Shown: positions 55,912-64,000 of the stretch, one piece after another
Layout of the letters: every line of letters begins with the position of its first letter
Numbering within the stretch: position 1 is the stretch's first letter
Assembly (NCBI RefSeq): GCF_026241315.1
Contig: NZ_JAPHNA010000001.1
Span: 62,001 to 126,000 of the forward strand
Reading direction: 5' to 3'
From: Campylobacter sp. MIT 21-1684
Lineage (GTDB): Bacteria; Campylobacterota; Campylobacteria; Campylobacterales; Campylobacteraceae
Length of the DNA: 64,000 nucleotides
The notes under the pieces: generated by a model
The model's input: the letters and a program-made list of their open reading frames with translations, nothing else
Database searches by the model: none
What the model was told of the DNA's origin: nothing
Program-made: the position numbers and the translations under genes

Positions 55912-56712
55912 TTATTCACGCACTATAAAAGCACCCGCAAAAGCACCACTTGCAGCAAAATCTCTTGCTTCATCTTCACTTCGAAAACCTGTAAGAAAGA
56001 CTCTATTGAGACCATCGATTGAACTTGTTCTTATGGTTGAAGTATAAATCCTATAAGTTTTATATTGTGCTGCAAAACTTCTTGCACCGACTGGATTTTT
56101 AAATGCCCCAATTTGCACCATAAAATTCCCGCCCTCATAAATTTGTCCATTTGCTATAAGCCCACCACTATTGGCATTAGATTGCATAGTTTTTGAATTT
56201 GCAAAACCTATAACCTCAAGTCTTACAGGAGCTGTTCCAACGTGTATCATATCAATTTGACTTGCTGCGCCTTTAGAGAGATCAATAATACGATTATTTA
56301 CAAAAGGTCCTCGATCATTCACTCGTACTGTAACCTGACGGTTATTGTTTAAATTTGTAACTTTTAGCAAGGTATTCATAGGCAAAGTTTTATGGGCTGC
56401 TGTTAAAGCATTTTGATCATAAGTCTCTCCATTGGAGGTTTTTTTACCGTGAAAACCCGGTCCATACCAACTTGCAATTCCATCAGCACTTTCTCCCACA
56501 GAAACAACCGTTGGATAATATGTTTTACCATTAATAGTGTAAGGTTTCATAGTGCCTTTTGTATTAGAAGTAGAAGGAAAACTTTTAAAATCATTACTTG
56601 GATAATATACTTGAGTACTGTTGCCAAAACTTGGTAAAAAATCCCACGCACAGCCATTGAAAAAAAAAGTAAGTACGCTAAGGCTTAATAACTTGAGTAT
56701 AATGATTCGCAT
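55912..56712 (-). CDS. rlpA: RlpA-type septal lipoprotein (DPBB and SPOR domains)
   Basis: 266 aa with a lipobox (FFFNGC, Cys 21), a double-psi beta-barrel lytic transglycosylase domain (GIASWYGPGFHGKKTSNGE; VTVRVNDRGPFV; RIIDLSKGAA) and a C-terminal SPOR domain (NFMVQIGAFKNPVGARSF). SPOR binds denuded septal glycan; RlpA cleaves such strands in some species. Overlaps the mltD-like gene by 35 bases. Confidence 0.92.
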   Translation of the reverse strand: MRIIILKLLSLSVLTFFFNGCAWDFLPSFGNSTQVYYPSNDFKSFPSTSNTKGTMKPYTINGKTYYPTVVSVGESADGIASWYGPGFHGKKTSNGETYDQNALTAAHKTLPMNTLLKVTNLNNNRQVTVRVNDRGPFVNNRIIDLSKGAASQIDMIHVGTAPVRLEVIGFANSKTMQSNANSGGLIANGQIYEGGNFMVQIGAFKNPVGARSFAAQYKTYRIYTSTIRTSSIDGLNRVFLTGFRSEDEARDFAASGAFAGAFIVRE

Positions 56713-57787
56713 TTTTTTCCTTTATAGGTATAATAAGTTTTTGTTTAATACTAAGATGATTTTTTTTGATTGCATTCAACTCTCGAATTTGTTTGATACT
56801 GCTATTATACATTTTAGCTATCTTATATAAAGAATCCCCGGCTTTAACTATATGAATTTTTATCGTTGGTACAGTAGTATCAACTTTAGCAAAAGTTTCA
56901 GGTTTAAAATTGGTATTAAAAAACGCTACTTTTTCAAGTGGAATATACATATAATAACCTTTTCCCGGAGGTGTAAAATTCTGTCTAAATTGAGGATTGT
57001 ATGTTTTTAAAGTTGCAAGTTTCATATTTAAACTCTTAGCAAGATCATTCAAAGCCACTGAAGAAGGTACATCAACTTTAACAAAATCATTATTCAAAGC
57101 ATAATTCATCAAAGAAGGGTTTTGTTGAAGTAAAAATTCTTTATCATTAGCCAAAAAAGCAAGGGTAAGAATTTTATGAATAAAAGTCCGTGTTTCTAAG
57201 GAAAGATATTTTTTCTCCGGATCAATTAAAACGCCTAGATTGTCTGTCCCTGCTTGCTTTATCGCTTGTCTAAGTTTTCCATTCCCACAATTATAGGCAA
57301 GAATAGCAAGATACCATTTGCCAAATTCATTTTTTAACTCTTTAAGATAATTTGCCGCTGCATAGGTAGATTTTACAGGATCAAACCTCTCATCAACATA
57401 AGCATCTATACGCAATCCTAAATTTATTCCTGTCGCGTGCATAAATTGCCAAACACCAACAGCCTTAGCATTTGAAACACTGTGTGTTTTTAAACCCGAT
57501 TCAACCATAGCTAAATACAAAATTTCATCCGGAACAGCCTCTTTTGCAAGAATTTTTCGTATCATAGGAGTAAGTTTTGAAAAATTTTGCACCGAGTCAA
57601 GTAAAACTTTCGAATGTTTTGTCTCAAGATCGCCTTTCATTTTAACGAAAATCAAATCGCTTATAAAATAAGGTTGAATATCTAAATTTCTTAAAATACT
57701 AAGCTGCTTTTCATAATGTTCTGAAGTATAAACTTGAGCAAAACTTAAAGAATAACTCAATATCAAAAGAACACATATTTTTTTCAT
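56678..57787 (-). CDS. mltD: MltD-like lytic transglycosylase with LysM
   Basis: 369 aa with a signal peptide (MKKICVLLILSYSLSFA), an SLT goose-type domain with catalytic Glu in YLAMVESGLKTHSVSNAKAV, and a C-terminal LysM (AGDSLYKIAKMYNSSIKQIR). It cuts glycan strands to 1,6-anhydromuropeptides. Equals Cj0645. Confidence 0.9.
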   Translation of the reverse strand: MKKICVLLILSYSLSFAQVYTSEHYEKQLSILRNLDIQPYFISDLIFVKMKGDLETKHSKVLLDSVQNFSKLTPMIRKILAKEAVPDEILYLAMVESGLKTHSVSNAKAVGVWQFMHATGINLGLRIDAYVDERFDPVKSTYAAANYLKELKNEFGKWYLAILAYNCGNGKLRQAIKQAGTDNLGVLIDPEKKYLSLETRTFIHKILTLAFLANDKEFLLQQNPSLMNYALNNDFVKVDVPSSVALNDLAKSLNMKLATLKTYNPQFRQNFTPPGKGYYMYIPLEKVAFFNTNFKPETFAKVDTTVPTIKIHIVKAGDSLYKIAKMYNSSIKQIRELNAIKKNHLSIKQKLIIPIKEKNANHYTQVIKP

Positions 57788-58597
57788 CTAATTCCTTTTA
57801 AAAAACAAGTTATTTGAATTTTCAAAACACAACTCTAAAAGCTCATTATGAGGTATCTGTAAAACTTCACTCATTTTTCTTGCAACATAATGCGTCAATA
57901 AAGGCTCATTTCTTTTTCCTCGAAAAGGCTCTGGAGTAAGATAGGGCGCATCTGTTTCTAAGAGTAATTTTTCTCGTGGAATTTGCGGTAAAATTTCAAC
58001 TAAATTTCTAGCATTCTTAAAAGTAAGCACACCACCTATTCCAAAATAAAATCCTTTTTCAGCAAGCTCAAGTAGATGTTTGCTAGCATTAAAACAATGT
58101 AAAACTCCACCTTGTAAGTCCTTCGAAAAATTTAAAAGCTCAAAAGTGTCAGCATTTGCTTCTCTACTATGAATAATAACGGGTTTTTGAAACTCTCTAG
58201 CAAGTTCAAGCTGCCGAATGAAACACGTTTTTTGTTTTTTCACTTGCAATTCTTTTTTACTCTGCGTACCTTCAAGACGAAAATAATCAAGCCCGCATTC
58301 GCCTATAGCTACACATTTTTCATCTTGCACAAATTCTCTAAAAAGCTCTTCATCAAAACTTTCAAGTTCATAAGGATGTACCCCCACAGCAAAAAAAATC
58401 TGTTCGTATCTTTGCGAAAGCTCTCTTGCACGTGGCAAATCTTTCATATTAGCACCGGGTATGATAATCTTTGCAATTCCATTCTTAAAAGAATGTATCA
58501 AAAGCTCATTTAAATCATCAAAAAAGCTTTCATTGTCTAAATGACAGTGTGTATCGATGATTTTAATTTTATCTTGAAATTCAAGATTTAAGAACAT
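57788..58597 (-). CDS. tatD: TatD-family metal-dependent DNase
   Basis: 269-aa TIM-barrel hydrolase: IIDTHCHLD (metal ligands), GVHPYEL, GECGLDYFR, VIIHSREAN, GVLHCFNAS and LLETDAPYLTPEPFRGKRN. Despite its name it has no role in Tat export; it is a 3'-5' DNA/RNA exonuclease type. The N-terminus overlaps the cbrR stop by 10 bases. Confidence 0.93.
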   Translation of the reverse strand: MFLNLEFQDKIKIIDTHCHLDNESFFDDLNELLIHSFKNGIAKIIIPGANMKDLPRARELSQRYEQIFFAVGVHPYELESFDEELFREFVQDEKCVAIGECGLDYFRLEGTQSKKELQVKKQKTCFIRQLELAREFQKPVIIHSREANADTFELLNFSKDLQGGVLHCFNASKHLLELAEKGFYFGIGGVLTFKNARNLVEILPQIPREKLLLETDAPYLTPEPFRGKRNEPLLTHYVARKMSEVLQIPHNELLELCFENSNNLFFKRN

Positions 58598-59832
58598 ACT
58601 TCAACTCTATCCTTGCCATTATCTTTCGCTTGAGAAAGTGCAGCAGAGGCTTTATCTGTTAAAGTTTCTATTGTATCTCCGGATTTCCCAAAAACTACTC
58701 CGATAGAAACAGTAAAGAAAAGCTCATCAAGATTCACTAAAATTCCAGTCTTTTTAATATTCACTCGGATAGAAGAAAGAATTTTTAAAGCTTTTTCTTG
58801 AGTAATATTTTTCAAAACAATACAAATTTTTTCAGCATTGTAACGACCGACTATATCACGACCTTTTGTTTCGTTTAAAACTTCTTTAGCACAAGCCCTA
58901 ATCACTCTATCGCCAATTTCATTACCATACTCATAATTCATAGTTCTTAAATTATCAATATCCAAAAAAGCAAAAGCAAATTCTTGACTTTGTGTTGCAA
59001 TTTCATTTAAGTAATCTTCAAGCTCAAGCATCAAAGCATTTGAATTTTTGACTCCTGCAACAGAATCAAGAGTATTATGAGTTCGTAGGAAATTCATATT
59101 TTCCATAGAAAGCAAACATTTATCTAAACGTACATTAAAATTCTCTTTATGCAGTGGCTTAATGAGGTATTCATTTAAACCATTCTTAAATAATTCAGCT
59201 TCTAAGGAATCATTTTTTTCTCCCAAAAGTATAACGCCAAGTTCATCATCGCTAAATCTTGTTCTCACTTCATTTAAAAGTTCTGCACCATTTAATACCG
59301 GCATAGTAGAATCTGCTATAATAAGCTTTACATCAGCATTATCATTAAGATAATTAAGTGCCTCTTCGCCGTGTGCAGCTGCTAATACATTAAAAAGACG
59401 TTTTGTAAGAATATTTTTAATTTCATTGCGTTCAGCCAACTTACTCATAGCTAAAATAACTTTCATTTTAGCATAACGCTTGAGTTTAACAATAGAATCG
59501 ATAATCTGTTCTATGCAAGAATCACTTTCTTTAAAAATATAATCTAAGATATCCTTGCTCATAAAATTTTCTTTTGTCTGCTTGTCATTACTTGCTGTCA
59601 AAACAATGGTTGGAACTTGTTTTTCTATTACATAATCAACAACTTCACCATTTGGCGCATCAGGAACACAAAGGTCTATAAAAGCTAAAAAATACTGTTG
59701 CATTGAGAGAGTTTTTGCTTCAGCAAAATCAAAAACAACATCAACTTCATATCCTAAAGCTGTTTCAATTTTTTTAGCCAAAAGCTTACTTAACATCTTA
59801 TTATCATCAACAATTAAAATTTTTTTCTCCAT
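58588..59832 (-). CDS. cbrR: CbrR-like response regulator: REC-REC-degenerate GGDEF
   Basis: 414 aa. Two receiver domains (ILIVDDNKMLSKLL with phospho-Asp in FIDLCVPD; second with Asp in IADSTMPVLNGAEL) and a GGDEF-fold domain from about residue 255 (FLDIDNLRTMNYEYGNEIGD). In place of the catalytic GG(D/E)EF it has NAEKI (GRYNAEKICIVL), so diguanylate cyclase activity is unlikely and ligand sensing more so. I use ATG 59832, which has TAAGG 8 bases upstream; an ATG at 59838 abuts that site. In C. jejuni CbrR (Cj0643) affects bile resistance and motility. Confidence 0.9.
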   Translation of the reverse strand: MEKKILIVDDNKMLSKLLAKKIETALGYEVDVVFDFAEAKTLSMQQYFLAFIDLCVPDAPNGEVVDYVIEKQVPTIVLTASNDKQTKENFMSKDILDYIFKESDSCIEQIIDSIVKLKRYAKMKVILAMSKLAERNEIKNILTKRLFNVLAAAHGEEALNYLNDNADVKLIIADSTMPVLNGAELLNEVRTRFSDDELGVILLGEKNDSLEAELFKNGLNEYLIKPLHKENFNVRLDKCLLSMENMNFLRTHNTLDSVAGVKNSNALMLELEDYLNEIATQSQEFAFAFLDIDNLRTMNYEYGNEIGDRVIRACAKEVLNETKGRDIVGRYNAEKICIVLKNITQEKALKILSSIRVNIKKTGILVNLDELFFTVSIGVVFGKSGDTIETLTDKASAALSQAKDNGKDRVEVCS

Positions 59833-59866
59833 AACCATACCTTAAAACAAAATTCATATAAAAATT

Positions 59867-59872
59867 ATTATA
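59867..59872 (-). promoter_or_regulatory. Probable -10 box of cbrR
   Basis: TATAAT on the minus strand in the 57-base recN-cbrR gap, 34 bases before the preferred ATG. It would let cbrR and tatD be made apart from recN. Confidence 0.45.
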
Positions 59873-59895
59873 ATCTAAAAAACTGAAAAATCTGC

Positions 59896-61419
59896 TTAAT
59901 CTTTAAATAGAGTCTTAACAAATTCCAAAGCTTGTTCTGTAATATCTTTTCCACTAACCATTCTTGCAAGCTCTTGAATTCTTTCTTCTTTTTTAAGTCT
60001 TTTCACTAAACTTTTTTGGGCTTTTTTTTCAATCAAAAAATGATTGCGAGCTTGAGAGGAAAGCTGTGGTAAATGCGAAATAGCAAAAATTTGATAAAAA
60101 TGTGAAAGCTCATTCAAAACACTTGCCACACTCATTGCTTCCTTGCCACTTAAATTTGCATCAATCTCATCAAGAAAAAGGATGCCTTTTCCAGAATGCA
60201 ACACAGTGCATTCTGTTGCTAAAAACGCTAATTTTAAACGATTTGTTTCACCTGAGCTTAAATTTTTCATTTTTGCAGTATCAATATGTAAGAAAAATTC
60301 ATCTTTACCTAAATATGTTATTTTGTCATTTTCTTTCAGCTCTAAACAAGCCTCTTTCATACAAAGTTTTTGGAGATAAGTATTAAGAATTTGCTGCAAA
60401 ATAGGAATATTTCTCTTTCGCGAAAGACTTATTTTTTCAGCACTTTTTTTTACTTTCTTGTCTAATTCTTCAACCTTTGTTTCAAGTTCTTTCTTCTCAA
60501 AACTCAAATTTTCATAATGCTGCAATTCTTTTTTCTTGAGTTCTAAAACCTCCAAAGCCTTCTCTATGCTTTCATAACGTCTCACTAAAAAAGAAAGCTG
60601 TTCAATCCTATCTAAAAGTTCTTCTATATCACATTCAAATTCCTCAAATTGCTGCTCTTGTGCTATAATACGAAGTTCATTAAAACATTCACTAAAAAAA
60701 TCGCTTGACAATTCACTTATATGTAAAGCATCTATGACTGCTTTTTCAAATTCAAAAATACCCTCTGCTTTCTTCCAAGCCTCTTCAATCTTTTCTTTTT
60801 TAGAGAGTTTCTTTTTCAAATGCAAAAGCTCTTCATACTCACCTTTTTTTGGATTTATACTTGAAATTTTTTCAATATGATTTTGTGCTAACTCTTTTAG
60901 CTCCTCAACCTTTTTCTCCTCTTCAATTAAAGCATTAAGCCGTACAGAAACTTGAAGAAGTTGGGAAAAATTCTCTTGAAAATCACTCTTTAAATTTTGA
61001 AATTGTGAATTCTGCTCACTTTCAAGTGTATCAACAAGGGCTAAAAATCTCTCATTGCAGAATTCATTATTCTCTTTTGCACCAAGATATTTAATAAAAG
61101 TTTTACTAAGATTTTGAAGGACTTTTTTCGTAACACTTTGATTGTTTATAAAATACTTCGCATTCTTTTCTTTAAGTACTTTAACAACATTTTCCTCCTC
61201 ACTAAGAATACCAACATCTTCTAATTCAAGTCTGTCATCAAATTCTACTTCTACAAATCTTGCTTCACTTTCGCTAAGAGCAAAAGCGGCTAAAATACCA
61301 TTAAAAAGCACAGACTTTCCAGCCCCGCTTGATCCTGTAAAAACAGTTAATCCTTTCTCAATCTCAAGTTCAACTTGTTCAAAGCCTATATTGTCTTTCA
61401 TTACAATCTTTTTAATCAT
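59896..61419 (-). CDS. recN: RecN, SMC-like DNA repair ATPase
   Basis: 507 aa. Walker A ([13 protein letters not shown]) near residue 30, paired coiled coils (about 140-345) and C-terminal signature and Walker B ([29 protein letters not shown]). It holds broken DNA ends for recombination. About 45 residues shorter than E. coli RecN, in the coils, as in related species. Abuts nadK. Confidence 0.94.
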   Translation of the reverse strand: MIKKIVMKDNIGFEQVELEIEKGLTVFTGSSGAGKSVLFNGILAAFALSESEARFVEVEFDDRLELEDVGILSEEENVVKVLKEKNAKYFINNQSVTKKVLQNLSKTFIKYLGAKENNEFCNERFLALVDTLESEQNSQFQNLKSDFQENFSQLLQVSVRLNALIEEEKKVEELKELAQNHIEKISSINPKKGEYEELLHLKKKLSKKEKIEEAWKKAEGIFEFEKAVIDALHISELSSDFFSECFNELRIIAQEQQFEEFECDIEELLDRIEQLSFLVRRYESIEKALEVLELKKKELQHYENLSFEKKELETKVEELDKKVKKSAEKISLSRKRNIPILQQILNTYLQKLCMKEACLELKENDKITYLGKDEFFLHIDTAKMKNLSSGETNRLKLAFLATECTVLHSGKGILFLDEIDANLSGKEAMSVASVLNELSHFYQIFAISHLPQLSSQARNHFLIEKKAQKSLVKRLKKEERIQELARMVSGKDITEQALEFVKTLFKD

Positions 61420-62280
61420 CTAATTTCCCCAATGCAACTTCTCTTTTAAAATTTGAAAATAATCTCTCTTTCTTGAACGGATTAAAGCGACATTTTTTTG
61501 ACTCAGTCCCACTTTAATGCTCTTAAAATTTTCCATAGCATAATCCTCCTGTCCATCAATGCAAACGATACAGTCTTGTGCTTCAAATTCAAGCTCAAAA
61601 CCACGAGGTAAAACTATAGGCCTTTGTGTTAGAGAATGCGGGCACACAGGCGTAAGAATAAAAACTTCGGCTAAAGCATAAACAATAGGACCATTTGCAC
61701 TTAAATTATACGCGGTTGAACCAGCAGGACTAGCAACTATGAGTCCATCACCAAAATATTGATTGAAATTTTTCCCTTTATTATACACTTCAATATGCAC
61801 CATAGAACTTGACTTATCTCTATAAAAAACAATATCATTAAAAGCATTTTTAAAACTGTATTTTCCATTTTTATGCTCAAAAGTAATATCAAGCATAAAT
61901 GGTCTTTCTACGATAAAATCTCCAGAAAAAAATTCATCAAAAAAAGTCTCGGACTCTTCAATTGAAAAATTTGTTAAAAAACCTAAGTGTCCAGCGTGAA
62001 TTCCTAATATAGCCCTCTCATATTCACAAGCTTTTCTGCAAAGCGAAATCAAAGTTCCATCCCCACCCAAAGAAATCACAAAATCACTTTGCTTAAAAAA
62101 TTCATTAAGTTCTAAATTTGGCAAATTAACATTTTCCGAACTGCCTTGTAAAAGCAAAAGTTTGATTTTTCTTTTTTCTAACATTTTCTTTAAAAATACA
62201 ATTTCTTTATCCAAATTCGAATTTGGACGTACTACAAGCCCTATTTTCTTAATATTTTTATAATCAACCGTCTTTTGCAT
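61420..62280 (-). CDS. nadK: NAD kinase
   Basis: 286-aa enzyme making NADP from NAD and ATP or polyphosphate. The GGDGT motif is in SLGGDGTLISL (about residue 72), with GSTAYNLSANGP near 177 and HSLTQRPIVLP. Its -10 box lies just 6 bases before the ATG, so its mRNA may be leaderless. Divergent from aspS. Confidence 0.95.
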   Translation of the reverse strand: MQKTVDYKNIKKIGLVVRPNSNLDKEIVFLKKMLEKRKIKLLLLQGSSENVNLPNLELNEFFKQSDFVISLGGDGTLISLCRKACEYERAILGIHAGHLGFLTNFSIEESETFFDEFFSGDFIVERPFMLDITFEHKNGKYSFKNAFNDIVFYRDKSSSMVHIEVYNKGKNFNQYFGDGLIVASPAGSTAYNLSANGPIVYALAEVFILTPVCPHSLTQRPIVLPRGFELEFEAQDCIVCIDGQEDYAMENFKSIKVGLSQKNVALIRSRKRDYFQILKEKLHWGN

Positions 62281-62286
62281 AAAAAA

Positions 62287-62292
62287 ATTATA
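62287..62292 (-). promoter_or_regulatory. -10 box of nadK placed for a leaderless mRNA
   Basis: TATAAT followed by six T and then the nadK ATG (minus strand). No room for a Shine-Dalgarno. Confidence 0.45.
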
Positions 62293-62325
62293 ACAAATCT
62301 TAGCTAAGCAAAAGAATAAAAATAT

Positions 62326-62331
62326 TATAAT
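62326..62331 (+). promoter_or_regulatory. Probable -10 box of aspS
   Basis: TATAAT 33 bases before the aspS TTG start, divergent from nadK. Confidence 0.5.
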
Positions 62332-62364
62332 GCTTCATTTTATTTTCAAGGTTAAGGAAAAAAT

Positions 62365-64000
62365 TTGCGTACTCATTATAATACAGACTTAAATTCTAGT
62401 AATATAGGTGAAAAAGTAAAACTTTGCGGCTGGGCAAATAATTACAGAGACCACGGCGGAGTTATTTTTATCGACCTTAGAGATAGAAGTGGAATTATTC
62501 AACTTGTATGCGATCCTCACAAAAATAAAGAAACGCATTTACTTGCAAGCAGAGTACGAAATGAATTTGTTCTGCTTGTAGAAGGTGAAGTACGCTCTCG
62601 TGGAGAAAATTTAATCAATACAAAACTCAAAACAGGTGAGATTGAGATTATTGTTTCTAAACTCATTATAGAAAATGAAAGTATGCCAACGCCTTTTGCA
62701 GTAGGCGATGAAAGTGTCAATGAAGAACTTCGTTTAAAATACCGCTTTTTAGATTTAAGAAATATAAAACTCTATGAGAATTTTGCTCTTCGTTCAAAAG
62801 TGTGTATCGCAGCAAGAAATTCTTTAGCTCACATGGGTTTTTTAGAGGTTGAAACTCCTATTCTAACGAAAGCTACTCCAGAAGGTGCTAGAGATTATCT
62901 TGTGCCTTCTCGCATTCATCAAGGTGAATTTTATGCCTTACCGCAAAGTCCTCAACTCTTCAAACAGCTTCTAATGTGCGGTGGCTTTGACAGATATTTT
63001 CAAATCGCTAAATGTTTTAGAGATGAAGATTTACGAGCAGACAGACAGCCTGAATTCACACAAATTGATGTAGAAATGAGCTTTTGTACTCAAGAAGAAG
63101 TTATGAGTGTGGCTGAAAAAATGTTGCAAGATATTTTTAAAGTGTGTGGTAAAAACATTGCTACACCTTTTCAACAAATGTCCTATACACAAGCGATGGA
63201 AAATTATGGGAGTGATAAACCTGATTTACGATTTGATTTAAAACTCATTGATGTTCTTGAACTCTTTACAAAATCAAAAAATGAAATTTTCACAAACATA
63301 GCAAAAGACCCGAAGAAAAATAGAATTAAAGCTTTAAAAATACCACAAGGCGATAGGATTTTTTCAAAAAGACAAATGCAAAGATTTGAAGAATTTGTAC
63401 GAAAATTCGGAGCACAAGGTTTGGCTTTTATTCAAGTCAAAGAAGAAGGATTGAAAGGACCTTTGTGTAAATTCTTTGATGAAGAAGATTTGAAAACATT
63501 AAGCAAAATATGCGAACTTGAAATCGGTGATGTAGTCTTTTTTGGTGCAGGGACAAAAAAAATAGTACTTGATTATATGGGACGTTTTAGAGTGTTTTTA
63601 GCCCAAGAGCTTGATTTGATAGATTCAAATGCTTTAGAATTTGTATGGATTGTTGATTTTCCTATGTTTGAATACAATGAAGATGGGACTTATTCAGCGA
63701 TGCACCACCCTTTTACCCAACCAAAAAATATAGATGAAAAAGATAAAGACAAAATTGTATCTTTCGCTTATGATATTGTCCTAAATGGTGTAGAACTCGG
63801 CGGAGGGAGTATAAGAATTCACAAAAATGAAATACAACAAAAAGTTTTTTCACTCCTTAATATCAATCAAGAAGAACAAAGAGATAAATTCGGCTTTTTG
63901 TTAGATGCACTAAGTTTTGGCGCACCACCTCACGGAGGTATAGCCCTAGGACTTGATAGACTTGTTATGCTCATTAGTGGAGCAAAAAGCTTACGTGAGG
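62365..64000 (+). CDS. aspS: AspS, aspartyl-tRNA synthetase (3' end beyond window)
   Basis: Class II synthetase, 545 codons visible and still open at the edge; bacterial AspRS is about 585 aa. It starts TTG ([17 protein letters not shown]) with AAGGA 6 bases upstream. The OB anticodon domain has [20 protein letters not shown]; motif 2 has [18 protein letters not shown]; motif 3 is just inside the edge ([12 protein letters not shown]). Likely non-discriminating, as in Campylobacterota that use GatCAB for Asn-tRNA, which is knowledge of the group and not seen here. Confidence 0.96.
   Translation, partial: MRTHYNTDLNSSNIGEKVKLCGWANNYRDHGGVIFIDLRDRSGIIQLVCDPHKNKETHLLASRVRNEFVLLVEGEVRSRGENLINTKLKTGEIEIIVSKLIIENESMPTPFAVGDESVNEELRLKYRFLDLRNIKLYENFALRSKVCIAARNSLAHMGFLEVETPILTKATPEGARDYLVPSRIHQGEFYALPQSPQLFKQLLMCGGFDRYFQIAKCFRDEDLRADRQPEFTQIDVEMSFCTQEEVMSVAEKMLQDIFKVCGKNIATPFQQMSYTQAMENYGSDKPDLRFDLKLIDVLELFTKSKNEIFTNIAKDPKKNRIKALKIPQGDRIFSKRQMQRFEEFVRKFGAQGLAFIQVKEEGLKGPLCKFFDEEDLKTLSKICELEIGDVVFFGAGTKKIVLDYMGRFRVFLAQELDLIDSNALEFVWIVDFPMFEYNEDGTYSAMHHPFTQPKNIDEKDKDKIVSFAYDIVLNGVELGGGSIRIHKNEIQQKVFSLLNINQEEQRDKFGFLLDALSFGAPPHGGIALGLDRLVMLISGAKSLRE

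Noticed and set aside
1-64000. tRNA, rRNA, CRISPR, insertion sequence or prophage
   Set aside because: Gaps are short and AT-rich; no cloverleaf arms, spaced repeats, transposase or integrase frames were seen by eye.

Overview
The window is AT-rich, tightly packed chromosome from a thermotolerant Campylobacter (Campylobacterota). Many gene strings match blocks I know from C. jejuni: liv/ccsBA, murG-ftsW, pycA-bpt, ftsZ-ftsA-ppiD-rsmH, holA-rnr, priA-uvrB, the fba-peb4-nth to queA block, and the mrdA to aspS block. Their joins differ from C. jejuni NCTC 11168, so a relative (for example the C. upsaliensis/helveticus side of the genus) is more likely than C. jejuni itself. I cannot fix the species from the sequence alone. 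No rRNA, tRNA, CRISPR array, insertion sequence or prophage was seen.

Layout. 1-4340: end of a branched-chain amino-acid ABC transporter operon, then a fused cytochrome c synthetase (+). 4373-6543: murG-ftsW (-). 6673-9822: pycA, a small unknown gene, bpt and a J-domain protein (+). 9828-13823: ftsZ-ftsA-ppiD (-). 13965-15778: rsmH and a bitopic coiled-coil protein placed like FtsL (+). 15766-19207: a membrane protein, holA and rnr (-). 19515-26620: accessory cassette (+). 26725-29516: priA, a pseudopilin-like gene and two small genes (-). 29654-31627: uvrB (+). 31753-38467: dcuC, a PLP enzyme, a MotA/MotB-like membrane pair, fba and peb4 (-). 38550-40104: nth, a TRIC-family membrane protein and an EexN-like lipoprotein (+). 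40119-48299: cmoA-ribF-tlyA-ligA-folP-holB-hobA-lysC-rppH (-). 48387-51619: hemW, tatB, tatC, queA (+). 51621-62280: mrdA, mreD-like, ysxC, lptA, lptC, kdsC, rlpA, mltD, tatD, cbrR, recN, nadK (-). 62365-end: aspS (+, cut by the window edge).

The most notable region is the cassette at 19515-26620, between rnr and priA. Its gene order (methyltransferase, methyltransferase, glutamine kinase, class I amidotransferase-type hydrolase, nucleotidyltransferase) is that of the C. jejuni capsule genes Cj1420-Cj1416, which make the O-methyl phosphoramidate (MeOPN) decoration. It ends in a CipA/Cj0685-like transferase that carries sulfotransferase-type nucleotide-binding motifs. The first and last genes each contain a poly-G tract (G9 and G10), and in this assembly both are out of frame by one G. 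The window therefore appears to hold a complete-looking but switched-off, doubly phase-variable phosphoramidate modification module outside the usual capsule locus. The CysC-like 3'-kinase (Cj1415) is not in the window.

The rest is housekeeping. Divisome and peptidoglycan genes (ftsZ, ftsA, ftsW, murG, mrdA, mreD-like, rlpA, mltD, possible ftsL) recur in several blocks, as do envelope export (tatBC, lptAC, kdsC, peb4, ppiD) and DNA maintenance (priA, uvrB, holA, holB, hobA, ligA, nth, recN). Many neighbours overlap by 1-35 bases, so most of these blocks are probably translated from shared mRNAs. C. jejuni locus names here are from memory, not from a search.
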